Assembly (NCBI GenBank): GCA_900770225.1
Contig: CAAGJU010000128.1
Coordinates: 1 to 32,604 of the forward strand
DNA: 32,604 nucleotides
Reading direction: 5' to 3'
DNA from: Lachnospiraceae bacterium
GTDB lineage: Bacteria; Bacillota; Clostridia; Lachnospirales; Lachnospiraceae
Positions 1 through 7,524 of this stretch are shown here, piece by piece. How positions within the stretch are numbered: the first letter of the stretch is position 1; every line of letters begins with the position of its first letter. The notes beneath the pieces were generated by a model, which was given only the letters and a program-made list of their open reading frames with translations, had not been told where the DNA came from and made no database searches. The translations under genes were made by a program, and so were the position numbers.

Positions 1-1
1 G

Positions 2-304
2 GGCATGAATGTTGTTTTGGATGCACTCAAGGAGCCGATCATGCAGATTGCGGAGAACGCTGGCTATGATGGCAACGAAATCCTTGAGAAGCAGCTTGCG
101 CAGAAGGGCAACGTTGGCTTCAATGCTAAGAACGGCGAGTGGGTTGATATGTTCAAGGCCGGCATCCTGGATCCGACCAAGGTTACCCGCAGTGCTCTGC
201 TGAATGCGGCAAGCATCTCCGGGCTGTTCATCACAACGGAAGCTGCTGTGACGACAATCCCGGAACCGACACCGGCAGCTGCACCTGCTCCGGCTGATTA
301 TTGA
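2..304 (+). CDS. groEL: 60 kDa chaperonin GroEL, C-terminal part (5' end outside window)
   Basis: The reading frame is open from the left edge and encodes the last ~100 residues of the GroEL/Hsp60 chaperonin, the ATP-driven folding chamber. The sequence shows the conserved end of the equatorial domain: GMNVVLDALKEP, QIAENAGYDG, a WVDMFKAGILDPTKV block and NAASISGLFITTEA. These correspond to the family's ENAG, GIIDPTKVTR and LLTTE signatures. The tail after this is Pro/Ala rich (PEPTPAAAPAPADY) rather than the Gly-Gly-Met repeat of E. coli GroEL. The ATG at position 5 is internal, since the preceding Gly codon continues the protein. A terminator follows, so groEL is not co-transcribed with the polysaccharide genes. 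Identity is certain; only the 5' part is missing. Confidence 0.96.
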   Translation, partial: GMNVVLDALKEPIMQIAENAGYDGNEILEKQLAQKGNVGFNAKNGEWVDMFKAGILDPTKVTRSALLNAASISGLFITTEAAVTTIPEPTPAAAPAPADY

Positions 305-343
305 TCCTGAAGCAGTAAGAAACAGTTTCAAACAAAGAAGTAT

Positions 344-376
344 GGCTCACAGTTTAACGGCTGTGGGCCTTTCTTA
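344..376 (+). terminator. Rho-independent terminator of groEL
   Basis: A 9-bp stem (GGCTCACAG pairing with CTGTGGGCC, one G-T wobble) closes an 8-nt loop and is followed by TTTCTT. It lies 40 nt after the groEL stop codon and separates the chaperonin transcript from the polysaccharide locus. Confidence 0.8.
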
Positions 377-381
377 TGCCT

Positions 382-387
382 TATAAT
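382..387 (+). promoter_or_regulatory. -10 box (TATAAT) for the first membrane protein gene, predicting a near-leaderless mRNA
   Basis: A perfect TATAAT sits just after the groEL terminator. Only 10 nt separate it from the ATG at 398, so the predicted start of transcription is about 4 nt before the start codon. No Shine-Dalgarno sequence is present (AAATATTGTTATG). No convincing -35 box is seen at 16-18 nt; that position falls inside the terminator stem. Confidence 0.5.
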
Positions 388-397
388 AAATATTGTT

Positions 398-1999
398 ATG
401 GAACTTGCCGCTAAACAATTGTCAGGGAAGACGCTGCAGAGAATAATCCTTATTCTGGTTCTGATTCTGCAGGTTTATCTCTGCTTTACGATGCGCATTC
501 AGCTCGATGAACCTACCTATTCGGCACTCGGTTATCGTTTTTCAACGGGAACGCGGATGTTTGTGGATGAGTGGCATATTTCACAGATGTTCGGCTTTCT
601 GACGATGCCGTTTGTCTGGCTTTTCATGCATGTGACAGGATCGACGGATGGCGTCGTGCTGTTTCTTCGCTTCTGCTATCTGATCATGAGCGTGGTGACG
701 TTTCTTCTGTTCATGAAGAAATACGGATCTTATCCCAATGCCTTTGCGGCCGGACTCATGATTCTGCTGTTTGCGCCATTGAACATGATGAGTCTTTCCT
801 ACAATACGATTGGGATCCAGGCACTGCTGCAGGCGCACTGTCTGAAGAATACAGGAAAGGGAAGATCCTTTCTTGCCGGTATTCTCTTCAGCTGTGCCGT
901 GCTTTCGACGCCTTATCTTGTGCTTCTGTTTTTGGGCCTTTTCATTTATGGCATCCTCCATTGGAAAAAATGGGATGCTGAAAGAAGAACTAACAGCCTC
1001 CTGTTTCTGGCCGGAATTGCGGTGATGGTAGTTCTGTTCTGTATCTTTGTCTTTCGAAGTTCCGGCTTTTCGGAAGTGGTGAACGGACTTCTCCATCTGC
1101 CATCAAGAAATCAGAACCATTTCAGCAGGCACAATCCATTTCTTCTGATGGGATATCGCTTCGTTCGGGGAGGACTGGAGTCGTTTGGACCATTCATTTT
1201 CCTTCAGTTTGCGGCCATGATCGCGGCTTTGATTTCGAAGGATCCACGTATGCAGAAAGTCTGCCGTCTTCTTGGCGTTGCGGCAGTCATTTATTTCATG
1301 ATCCGTGAGATTGTTGATTTTGATTTTGCCGCCATTTCAAATCTGTATCTGCCATTGGCCCTGGCTGCTTTTCCTTCGATGTTAAAGGAGAAGGAGAAAC
1401 CGCTGCGTATTTTATATTTTCTTTTTCTGCTGGATGCGGCATTCTTCGGCTTTTCGAGCAACCTTGGCCTGAAGTCATTTTCCCAGGCTCTTGTTGTTTC
1501 GGATGCGGCAGTGTTGATGACAAAAAATGAGAAGGAGATGAAGCGGGCTTCCCTGATCATGATGGCCCTGACTCTTGTTCTGCATATGGATCTTGTTCCG
1601 GCAAGGTATGGCGAAGTTCTCGCGGATGGGCCGGTGAAGGGGATCCGGGTACCTTCCGATTATGCGGAGTCGTATGAAGCGACCATTGACTTCATCAATC
1701 ATGCGGATACGATCACGGCATCCGACCAGTATTATCTTGTGACGGACAGTGCCTGGCAGCACATGCTAATGAAGAATCATCAGTCACTGAATTTCTCGAC
1801 CTTTCAGGATACGGTCTCGAAAGAAGAACATATCGCTCTGTTCAATGAAAATCTGGACCAGAAACAGCCGCATGATTTCCTGCTGATCTTTTCCAATTCC
1901 TATCAGAATCTTCAGATTGATGATTTTGATCTTTCTGACTACGATGTGACGCCGCTGGAAGACAGGATCTATCTGCTTGTGCGACGCGATTGTCAATAA
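398..1999 (+). CDS. GT-C-like polytopic membrane protein (paralogue of the gene at 7525)
   Basis: A 533-residue, very hydrophobic protein with roughly ten to twelve membrane segments and a soluble C-terminal part (from about residue 400). Just after the first membrane segment it has QLDEPTYSALGYRF (acidic pair D37-E38) and then FVDEWHISQMFGF (around 56-67). An acidic pair in the first external loop is typical of GT-C glycosyltransferases, which use polyprenyl-phosphate sugars at the outer face of the membrane. The pattern DE-x2-Y-x2-LG-x-R...D-x-WHI-x-QM, plus LSYNT, SN-x-G-x2-SFS and DGP-x2-G, is shared with the protein at 7525, so they are paralogues. No family name can be assigned safely. 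A transfer function is inferred from motif position and context. Its own promoter lies immediately upstream. Confidence 0.75.
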   Translation: MELAAKQLSGKTLQRIILILVLILQVYLCFTMRIQLDEPTYSALGYRFSTGTRMFVDEWHISQMFGFLTMPFVWLFMHVTGSTDGVVLFLRFCYLIMSVVTFLLFMKKYGSYPNAFAAGLMILLFAPLNMMSLSYNTIGIQALLQAHCLKNTGKGRSFLAGILFSCAVLSTPYLVLLFLGLFIYGILHWKKWDAERRTNSLLFLAGIAVMVVLFCIFVFRSSGFSEVVNGLLHLPSRNQNHFSRHNPFLLMGYRFVRGGLESFGPFIFLQFAAMIAALISKDPRMQKVCRLLGVAAVIYFMIREIVDFDFAAISNLYLPLALAAFPSMLKEKEKPLRILYFLFLLDAAFFGFSSNLGLKSFSQALVVSDAAVLMTKNEKEMKRASLIMMALTLVLHMDLVPARYGEVLADGPVKGIRVPSDYAESYEATIDFINHADTITASDQYYLVTDSAWQHMLMKNHQSLNFSTFQDTVSKEEHIALFNENLDQKQPHDFLLIFSNSYQNLQIDDFDLSDYDVTPLEDRIYLLVRRDCQ

Positions 2000-2016
2000 G
2001 CTCAATATGCTATAAT
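1990..2016 (+). promoter_or_regulatory. Extended -10 promoter for the gene at 2035
   Basis: TGC-TATAAT (2008-2016) is a perfect extended -10. TTGTCA at 1990-1995 could be the -35, but its 15-nt spacer is short; an extended -10 does not require a good -35. The box overlaps the end of the upstream gene and predicts a leader of about 12 nt that carries GGAG (2024-2027), 7 nt before the ATG at 2035. The second gene can therefore be transcribed independently. Confidence 0.55.
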
Positions 2017-2034
2017 CGCCTTCGGAGTTCATGG

Positions 2035-3510
2035 ATGAAAGATCGTTTCACGCTTAAGAATTGTCTCATTCTTCTTCTGCTTGCCTTTGGGGTGCTGAGT
2101 ATCTTTTCAACATCCTCTTTTCTTTATTCGACGAATCCATGGAGTGATGCCAACGTCTTCTTTACGATCGGAAGAGGCATCGTCGATGGCAAACGGATGT
2201 ACATCGATCTCTTTGATCATAAGGGCCCGTTGACCTACTGGCTGTATGCGCTGGCGGCTCTGATTTCTTCCCATTCCTTTATCGGCGTATTTCTTCTGGA
2301 GGTCATTGCCTTCTTCTTTTTTCTGCTGTTTACGCAGAAGACTGTTCAGATCTATCACAGTGGAAATCATTACTTTGCCCTGATTGTGATGGCCCTTGTT
2401 ACGGTGAGCGGCAGTGCGTTCAACTTTGGTGGCGGGTCGGTGGAAGAATATGCGTTGCCGGTCTTTACGGGCATTCTGTATCTGGCCTTGAAAACCATAC
2501 ATGAAAGGAAAAGCTTCCGTGCTTCTTTCTGTATCTGGACCGGCATTGCCCTGGCCTTCACCTTTTTTATGAAGTACAGCATGTGTGGCTTTTTCATCGG
2601 ACTTGCGCTTGCCGTGATCATCTATCAGTATCGCATCGACAGGAAACAGGTTCTTCCCTGCATTGGCATCGTGATCGGAACCTTTGCGGCAATTGCTGGG
2701 GTCATGTGCCTGATCCTTTATGCGAATGGCATTTTCTCTGCATTTGTGGAAACATACTTCCATTTCAATCTGTCCAACTACGCAACAACAGGCAGCCGGA
2801 TACTTGTTCTGGCAAGGGCATTTACGCGAACGCTGCTGTGGTATGCCAAAAACAACATCCTGAGCATTCCGTTCATTGTTCTTGCAATCCTTCTGTTTCT
2901 GTTTTCCAAAGATCGTTCGCGGGATGAAAAGTGGCTTCTCGTACTGACCTTTGTATTCTGGTATGGCGTCCTGATGGTAGGCGGCCAGAGTATCCATTAC
3001 TATGTGTATCCCTTCTACATGTACAGCTTTACAGTGATCTGTTGCCTGGAATCATTGTCAGGAAACTGGAAGAAAGCAGGCGCTGTGGTGTGTGCGGCAT
3101 TATGTGCAGGATCCTTTGTTGTTTCAGCCAATCTTCCCCGGCTTGGAAAACAGGATGTGATTCAGAATGAGCTGGATGCCGTCATGAAACAGTACACGGA
3201 TCATCCGACAATGCTGATGTACCACGCCTATGATGAGGGGTTCTATCTGAAGGAGAACTATATTCCTTCGTGCCGTTATTTCACATCGGTAAATACGGAG
3301 ATTGCGGATTTCGATACTGTTTCTCTGTCCTGCATTGCGCAACAGCAGTATGATTTTCTTATTGCGATGAGTAATGATCCATCTTCGCCGGCTGAGCTCG
3401 ACGTGGAAGGCTATGAGCTGCTGGAACAGCGGGCATCGAGATATCTGTATGATGGAAAGACGCGGGTGTACAGCCTCTATATACGCAGTGATCTGCTGAA
3501 GCAGAAGTGA
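2035..3510 (+). CDS. GT-C-like polytopic membrane protein (paralogue of the truncated gene at 31647)
   Basis: A 491-residue membrane protein with about ten predicted membrane segments. After the first segment comes NPWSDANVFFTIGRGI, with D38 in the first outer loop, then MYIDLFDHKGPLTYW. This layout (acidic residue, GR-x-I, Y-x-DLF-x2-[KR]GPL) is what ArnT/GT39-like GT-C proteins show. GGGSVEEYALPV and FMKYSMCGFFIG also match the protein at 31647. The start is ATG 2035, because GGAG lies 7 nt upstream; the frame also opens at a TTG at 1990, but that has no ribosome binding site and overlaps the upstream gene. The likely role is sugar transfer at the outer face of the membrane, inferred from fold and neighbours (a GtrA protein follows). 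The substrate is unknown. Confidence 0.75.
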   Translation: MKDRFTLKNCLILLLLAFGVLSIFSTSSFLYSTNPWSDANVFFTIGRGIVDGKRMYIDLFDHKGPLTYWLYALAALISSHSFIGVFLLEVIAFFFFLLFTQKTVQIYHSGNHYFALIVMALVTVSGSAFNFGGGSVEEYALPVFTGILYLALKTIHERKSFRASFCIWTGIALAFTFFMKYSMCGFFIGLALAVIIYQYRIDRKQVLPCIGIVIGTFAAIAGVMCLILYANGIFSAFVETYFHFNLSNYATTGSRILVLARAFTRTLLWYAKNNILSIPFIVLAILLFLFSKDRSRDEKWLLVLTFVFWYGVLMVGGQSIHYYVYPFYMYSFTVICCLESLSGNWKKAGAVVCAALCAGSFVVSANLPRLGKQDVIQNELDAVMKQYTDHPTMLMYHAYDEGFYLKENYIPSCRYFTSVNTEIADFDTVSLSCIAQQQYDFLIAMSNDPSSPAELDVEGYELLEQRASRYLYDGKTRVYSLYIRSDLLKQK

Positions 3511-3561
3511 ATCATAGGATGAATTACAAAAAAAAAGACAGAAAGTAAACGGAATGAGAAT

Positions 3562-3972
3562 ATGTGGAATAAATTAAAGGAAAAGTTTCTGAACCGGCAG
3601 TTCATTACATTTGCCTTCATCGGTGTGATCAATACCGTCATCGCTCTGTTAATCAACCGGGTTCTGATCATGGCAGGCGTTGAGGCGGGCATTGCGAGCA
3701 TCATTGCGGATGTTCTGGCTTTTATTCCTTCCTATCTCATGAATATGAAGTTCACCTATCATGAGCCCTATGCCTGGAAGAGCTTCTTTGCCTTCCCGGT
3801 CAGCTATGTACCCGGATGGATCATTTCCTTTGTGATCGTCGAAGTTCTGACACGCGTCCTTGGGGTACCGCAGCGCTGGGCGAAGCTGATCTCGGTACCG
3901 ATCTATGTGCCGGTCAACTATCTGTTCATGACGTTCATCGTCAAGCGCTTTTCCAAGAAGAAGGAGCACTGA
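3562..3972 (+). CDS. GtrA-family small membrane protein (putative polyprenyl-phosphate-sugar flippase)
   Basis: A 136-residue protein with four membrane segments, the usual size and layout of the GtrA family. The first helix reads FAFIGVINTVIALLI, the second ends in YLMNMKFTY (the family's N-x-K-[FY]-T-F/Y signature), and the C-terminus is FIVKRFSKKK. GtrA-like proteins are thought to move undecaprenyl-phosphate-linked glucose or similar sugars across the membrane for a GT-C transferase. That fits the two GT-C-like genes just upstream. The matching cytoplasmic synthase (GtrB type) is not in the window. The ribosome binding site is weak (GGAATGAG). Family assignment is confident; the transported lipid is inferred. 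Confidence 0.85.
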   Translation: MWNKLKEKFLNRQFITFAFIGVINTVIALLINRVLIMAGVEAGIASIIADVLAFIPSYLMNMKFTYHEPYAWKSFFAFPVSYVPGWIISFVIVEVLTRVLGVPQRWAKLISVPIYVPVNYLFMTFIVKRFSKKKEH

Positions 3973-3999
3973 GATATTCAGGCTCCGGTTTCTTCTTAC
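3963..3999 (+). terminator. Terminator at the convergent gtrA-like / glycosyltransferase ends, probably bidirectional
   Basis: GGAGC-A-CTGA pairs with TCAGGCTCC (9 bp, one bulged A, 5-nt loop, 3963-3986). It is followed on the plus strand by a T-rich tract (GGTTTCTTCTTACTTCTTT). On the minus strand the same hairpin is followed by TTCTTCTT. The stem contains the stop codon of the GtrA gene, which leaves only 23 nt between the two convergent genes. Confidence 0.5.
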
Positions 4000-5285
4000 T
4001 TCTTTAATGATTCTCTTATTTTCTGACGCAGGGGCTCAACAGCCTCTGCGTTTGTTTGTGCGTAATTGACGATGGACGGCTTCTTTTCAATCAGCAGTTC
4101 TTCGAGACCCTTAAGAATATCCTTACGATCATAGACGCAGGCAATCGCATCGCTTTCCTTACAGATACGATAGGCAGGGGATGTCTTCGTGGAGACGGCA
4201 AGCACCTGTTTCTTCAGAAGCGAATATTCAAGGATCTTGCTGGGAAGATAGGGCTGGATCTGATCATCGGGAAGAATCGTATCAAATAACAGAACCCCAT
4301 CTGCCTCTTTCATACGCTCGATGCACTCAGCATAAGGAACCTTCTCATGAATCTGAAACAGATCACGTAGACCAAGTGACTGAATCAGTTTCCAGTCACT
4401 CTTGCGGAAGACGCCATACTGATCAATACGGAAAGAAACATCGGGATGCGCATCATGAAATAACTTAACAGCTTCAATGAACTCCGCAATCAGCCGCAGC
4501 CCGTACACCCGTCCAAAATGAGCCAGTACATACGGACGGCTGGGGCTTCCCGTGTCTTCTTTCTCCTGGTCTTTATATTTTTCTTTTTTTTCATCCGTGA
4601 TGCTGAGCTGATTCCACTCCGGCACATAATTCAAAGGGACGATGACGCACTTCTGACGGACTTCTTCTTCAGGTATGTGATTGAAATAAGTAACGTACTG
4701 CTGGATCATGAAGTCACGCTGCTCTTCACAGATGAAGATGAGAATATCCGCATGTTCAAAGGCATCGGCTTCATCCTGATCGACGACATAGTACTTGCAG
4801 TAGAGATTGAAGGCAATCTTCTCCGGGAGGGAATATGCCTTATATGTTTCCGTATCGTACTTGTAGGGACTGTGGTTGATCGGATCAGAGAAGGAAGCGA
4901 TCCAGAGAACATCCGGATGAGCCTTCTTGATCTGTAAGGCGGGCCGCACCGTATAGCAGGGCCAGCTGTTGGTATAGATGACACGCTGCCCATGGTACAT
5001 GGAAACAGCGCTTTCAACGTAGTGCTTCATATGGCGCAGACCCTTGAAAAGATCAACGTTCTTAATGCTGAAAAGGACATTGTTGTACTGGTCCACGGTA
5101 TGAACATGGAAGCGGGACCAGGCAGGATCCTCTTCCAGAAGTTCCTTTAAGCCGGGATCTTCCGGATTGCCAAGGGCACAGACATCATATTCAAAGTCCA
5201 GCAGACGAAGCTGCTTATAGACAAGCTGCGTAATTGTATCGTTGTAAGGGACAAATGGCCCCGGAATGACAAGACATTTTTCCAT
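3996..5285 (-). CDS. Glycosyltransferase, GT-B fold (GT4-like)
   Basis: A 429-residue soluble protein with the two-domain shape of GT-B enzymes. The N-terminal (acceptor) half opens with CLVIPGPFVPYND. A charged linker (about 226-247, rich in Lys/Glu/Asp) leads into the nucleotide-sugar half, which starts at LAHFGRVYGLR (254-264). The donor-site segment is PSKILEYSLLKKQVLAVS (348-365), matching the P-x-K-x2-E-Y-x6-[PV] pattern of GT4 enzymes, here with a KKQ insert where GKP is usual. Donor and acceptor cannot be read from sequence. It is transcribed alone, convergent with the GtrA gene and divergent from the acyltransferase. The ATG at 5285 has no ribosome binding site and lies 7 nt after a TATAAT box. 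Confidence 0.8.
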   Translation of the reverse strand: MEKCLVIPGPFVPYNDTITQLVYKQLRLLDFEYDVCALGNPEDPGLKELLEEDPAWSRFHVHTVDQYNNVLFSIKNVDLFKGLRHMKHYVESAVSMYHGQRVIYTNSWPCYTVRPALQIKKAHPDVLWIASFSDPINHSPYKYDTETYKAYSLPEKIAFNLYCKYYVVDQDEADAFEHADILIFICEEQRDFMIQQYVTYFNHIPEEEVRQKCVIVPLNYVPEWNQLSITDEKKEKYKDQEKEDTGSPSRPYVLAHFGRVYGLRLIAEFIEAVKLFHDAHPDVSFRIDQYGVFRKSDWKLIQSLGLRDLFQIHEKVPYAECIERMKEADGVLLFDTILPDDQIQPYLPSKILEYSLLKKQVLAVSTKTSPAYRICKESDAIACVYDRKDILKGLEELLIEKKPSIVNYAQTNAEAVEPLRQKIRESLKK

Positions 5286-5292
5286 AGGCTTT

Positions 5293-5321
5293 ATTATACC
5301 CGCTGCTTACAGGCATGGCAG
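5293..5321 (-). promoter_or_regulatory. Promoter of the minus-strand glycosyltransferase, predicting a leaderless mRNA
   Basis: On the minus strand CTGCCA (5321-5316, 4 of 6 bases of TTGACA) and TATAAT (5298-5293) are separated by exactly 17 nt. Only 7 nt (AAAGCCT) lie between the -10 box and the ATG at 5285, so transcription should start at or 1 nt before the start codon. This is the best-formed leaderless promoter in the window. Confidence 0.65.
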
Positions 5322-5333
5322 GACACCAGACGG

Positions 5334-5339
5334 TATAAT
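5334..5339 (+). promoter_or_regulatory. -10 box (TATAAT) of the acyltransferase gene, predicting a near-leaderless mRNA
   Basis: A perfect TATAAT lies 8 nt before the ATG at 5348, so the predicted leader is about 2 nt. The only purine-rich stretch (CAGGG) ends 1 nt from the ATG, too close to act as a normal ribosome binding site. CAGGCA at 5310-5315 is a weak -35 candidate (18-nt spacer). It overlaps the divergent promoter, so the two units may compete for polymerase. Confidence 0.5.
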
Positions 5340-5347
5340 GACAGGGC

Positions 5348-6382
5348 ATGACGACCAGAGATCAGAAACAGGAAATGGTAAATCAGAATACTTCAGCCGC
5401 TGGAAGAGGGCGGGATATCACGATTGATATTCTTCGCATCCTTGGCCTGATCGGTGTCATTCTTGCGCACTGTAATATTCCGGGACCGTTTTTTGAGTTC
5501 CGCGAATTTGATGTCACGATGCTGGTGCTGGCATCGGGCATGAGCTATGCATGCCTAAGTAATCATCAAAGTGAAGACTGGTCATTTTCCTCATGGCTTC
5601 ACTATGTTGTGAAACGGTTCCGGCGCCTGATTCTTCCTGTGTGGCTGTTTCTGGTTGTTTTCTTTCTGTTCTTTCACTTTTTCTTTGGCATTTCCTATGG
5701 CCTGAATTATCTTGTTTCTTCGTTTGCCCTGACTTCCGGCGGTATTCAGTTTGTCTGGGTTTTCCGTGTTTTCTTTACCTCCGCAATCTTCAATCCGCTG
5801 CTTGAAAGGATCGTTTCCAGGAAGGGGAGTTTATGGTCCGGTATCTGTTTCACTCTTGTTCTGGTGGTGAATGAGATTCTTATTTCTCTTTCGAAGAGTT
5901 CATTTTCCGGAACAGCTTTGAAGCTGCTGAACTATATTGTTTTTTATACGGTTTCCTATGCGATGATTTCGGGACTTGGCATTGCCATTCAGCGTATGCA
6001 GAAAAAGGGAAAACTGATTTCGCTTGCGGTTGGGTTTGTCCTCTGGATCGGATTCGGCACATTCCTTGGCTGGCCATCCTTGCAGGACTATAAGTATCCG
6101 CCGCAGCTGTATTACATTTCCTATGGCGTAGTGATGACCCTGGGTGTTTCGCTGCTATGTTCCTGGCTGTCGGTTGGAAAAGAAAAGGTTGAAAATGGTT
6201 TGCTGCTGTGGCTTTCGACGCACTCCATGGATATCTATCTGGCGCATATCTTTGTGATTTATTTCGTTCAGGCGATGGATAAGGAGCTGCTGATTCCATG
6301 GGTGCCTCAGTTTGCGCTGTACTTTGGAGGTTCGGCTCTTCTGGTACTGCTGTTTCAGTTCCTGTTTCGAAAAAGATCCTGA
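5348..6382 (+). CDS. Acyltransferase-3 family membrane protein
   Basis: A 344-residue protein with about ten membrane segments. The N-terminal signature RDITIDILRILGLIGVILAH (22-41) is the classic opening of the acyltransferase-3 family, with His41 as the conserved catalytic candidate. The C-terminal SMDIYLAHIFVIYF is the other typical element. Members transfer acetyl or other acyl groups onto exported sugars, so O-acetylation of the polysaccharide is the likely role (inference). The family is about 330-400 residues long, so the gene is full length. It has its own promoter and ends inside a bidirectional terminator shared with the convergent gene. Family assignment is confident; the acyl group and the acceptor are unknown. 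Confidence 0.88.
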   Translation: MTTRDQKQEMVNQNTSAAGRGRDITIDILRILGLIGVILAHCNIPGPFFEFREFDVTMLVLASGMSYACLSNHQSEDWSFSSWLHYVVKRFRRLILPVWLFLVVFFLFFHFFFGISYGLNYLVSSFALTSGGIQFVWVFRVFFTSAIFNPLLERIVSRKGSLWSGICFTLVLVVNEILISLSKSSFSGTALKLLNYIVFYTVSYAMISGLGIAIQRMQKKGKLISLAVGFVLWIGFGTFLGWPSLQDYKYPPQLYYISYGVVMTLGVSLLCSWLSVGKEKVENGLLLWLSTHSMDIYLAHIFVIYFVQAMDKELLIPWVPQFALYFGGSALLVLLFQFLFRKRS

Positions 6383-6410
6383 CACTCAGTGATAGAGTGC
6401 CAGGATTTTT
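6377..6410 (+). terminator. Bidirectional rho-independent terminator containing both convergent stop codons
   Basis: TCCTGACACTC pairs with GAGTGCCAGGA (11-bp stem, one mismatch, 7-nt loop) and is followed by TTTTT on the plus strand. On the minus strand the same stem is followed by TCTTTTT. The stop codons of the acyltransferase (6380-6382) and of the convergent glycosyltransferase (6386-6388) both lie in the stem's left arm, so both genes end in one compact element. Confidence 0.8.
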
Positions 6411-7480
6411 GGTTCAACGTTTTCAAGCGAATAGGCATCGGCGTCAATCGCTGCCTGTCTGCCAAGTTCTTCTCTTAGTTCAGGGGAAGAATAGAGCCTG
6501 TTGAAGGCGCTTATGAACTGGTCCCTGTTATTGAGTTCATAGAGCATCCCATTTTTCTCATTTTGAATCAGATCGTGGCTGCCGCGGATATCTGAGGCAA
6601 GGACGGGAAGACCGGCTGCCATTGCTTCAATGACCGCAACCGGCAGTCCCTCCTGCTTCGATGGGAAAAGGAAGAGGTCCATGCCATACATCAGTCGGCG
6701 CGCATCCTTGCGGAAGCCAAGCAGATGGATCTGATCTGTGAGATTGTGGTTCCTGATCCATTGCGTCAGTTCATCTGTTAAGGCACCATTTCCGGCAATG
6801 AAATACTGCAGATCCGGATGACTGTGGAAGGTTTCTTCCAGCGTTTCCAATACGAAGATGTGATTCTTGCGGGGAATCAGTTCACCGATGGAATACATGG
6901 CAAAGGTATTTTGCTGGATTTGTAATTCTTTTCGGATTGTTTCTTTTTCTGTCTTCAGTGCCTTGATTCCCTTCACATCAACCCCAACGCCCTGGATCAG
7001 AACTGCTTTACCGTTAGGCTTATAGTGAAACTTCTGCGCCGCTGCGTAATCTTCAGGGTTGATCGTGACCAGGACATCGGTCCAGTGAGCAGCCAGTGCT
7101 TCCATGTTCCTGTAGACAAAACGGTTGACAAGCGGTGCCCCGTTCCAGAAGTGGAAGCCATGGGCTGTGTAGATGACTTTGACGTTCAGTCCTTTGGCTG
7201 CCATACGTCCGAAGAAACCGCCCGAAGGAGAGTGGCAGGAAATAATGTCGTAGCCATTTTCCTGAATCAGCTTCCGGAGCATATTCCTGGCCTTAAGGTT
7301 ATCCGGATGAAGGGGATTGCGGTGAAAGGGAACGGTGTATTTATTGCGAACGCCTTCCCATGTCTTGGGACCATTGGTTGCGACATCGACGATATTTCCT
7401 TCCTCGGCAAGATATTTGATCGTGCGATGGTGAAAGGTATCGATCTGCAGATCCAGTGTAGTGACAAATAATATCTTCAC
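6386..7480 (-). CDS. Glycosyltransferase family 4, EpsD-like
   Basis: A 364-residue GT4 enzyme. The N-terminal half carries YTAHGFHFWNGAPL (104-117), the hallmark of the Bacillus EpsD / streptococcal Cps glycosyltransferase group, followed by TDVLVTINPEDY. The donor half begins at SIGELIPRKNH (197-207) and has PSKQEGLPVAVIEAMAAGLP (273-292), the E-x7-E region (E277, E285) of GT4 enzymes. The start is GTG at 7480, chosen because AAAGGAG stands 6 nt upstream. It transfers one sugar onto the growing undecaprenyl-diphosphate-linked unit at the inner face of the membrane (family knowledge); which sugar is unknown. It is transcribed alone, divergent from the next gene with a 44-nt gap. Confidence 0.88.
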   Translation of the reverse strand: MKILFVTTLDLQIDTFHHRTIKYLAEEGNIVDVATNGPKTWEGVRNKYTVPFHRNPLHPDNLKARNMLRKLIQENGYDIISCHSPSGGFFGRMAAKGLNVKVIYTAHGFHFWNGAPLVNRFVYRNMEALAAHWTDVLVTINPEDYAAAQKFHYKPNGKAVLIQGVGVDVKGIKALKTEKETIRKELQIQQNTFAMYSIGELIPRKNHIFVLETLEETFHSHPDLQYFIAGNGALTDELTQWIRNHNLTDQIHLLGFRKDARRLMYGMDLFLFPSKQEGLPVAVIEAMAAGLPVLASDIRGSHDLIQNEKNGMLYELNNRDQFISAFNRLYSSPELREELGRQAAIDADAYSLENVEPKILALYH

Positions 7481-7507
7481 GTGCTTCTCCTTTCTTCGGT
7501 TTCGGGA

Positions 7508-7513
7508 TAAAAT
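7508..7513 (+). promoter_or_regulatory. -10-like box (TAAAAT) for the operon starting at 7525
   Basis: TAAAAT lies 11 nt before the ATG at 7525, which predicts a leader of about 5 nt. The sequence before the ATG (CGACTTGATTT) has no ribosome binding site. No good -35 is seen. The box sits in a 44-nt divergent gap whose other side carries the GTG start and AAAGGAG of the minus-strand gene. Confidence 0.4.
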
Positions 7514-7524
7514 CGACTTGATTT

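Noticed and set aside
1990..2034. TTG start for the second membrane protein gene
   Set aside because: It lies at the -35 position of the promoter and has no ribosome binding site. GGAG is well placed for ATG 2035.
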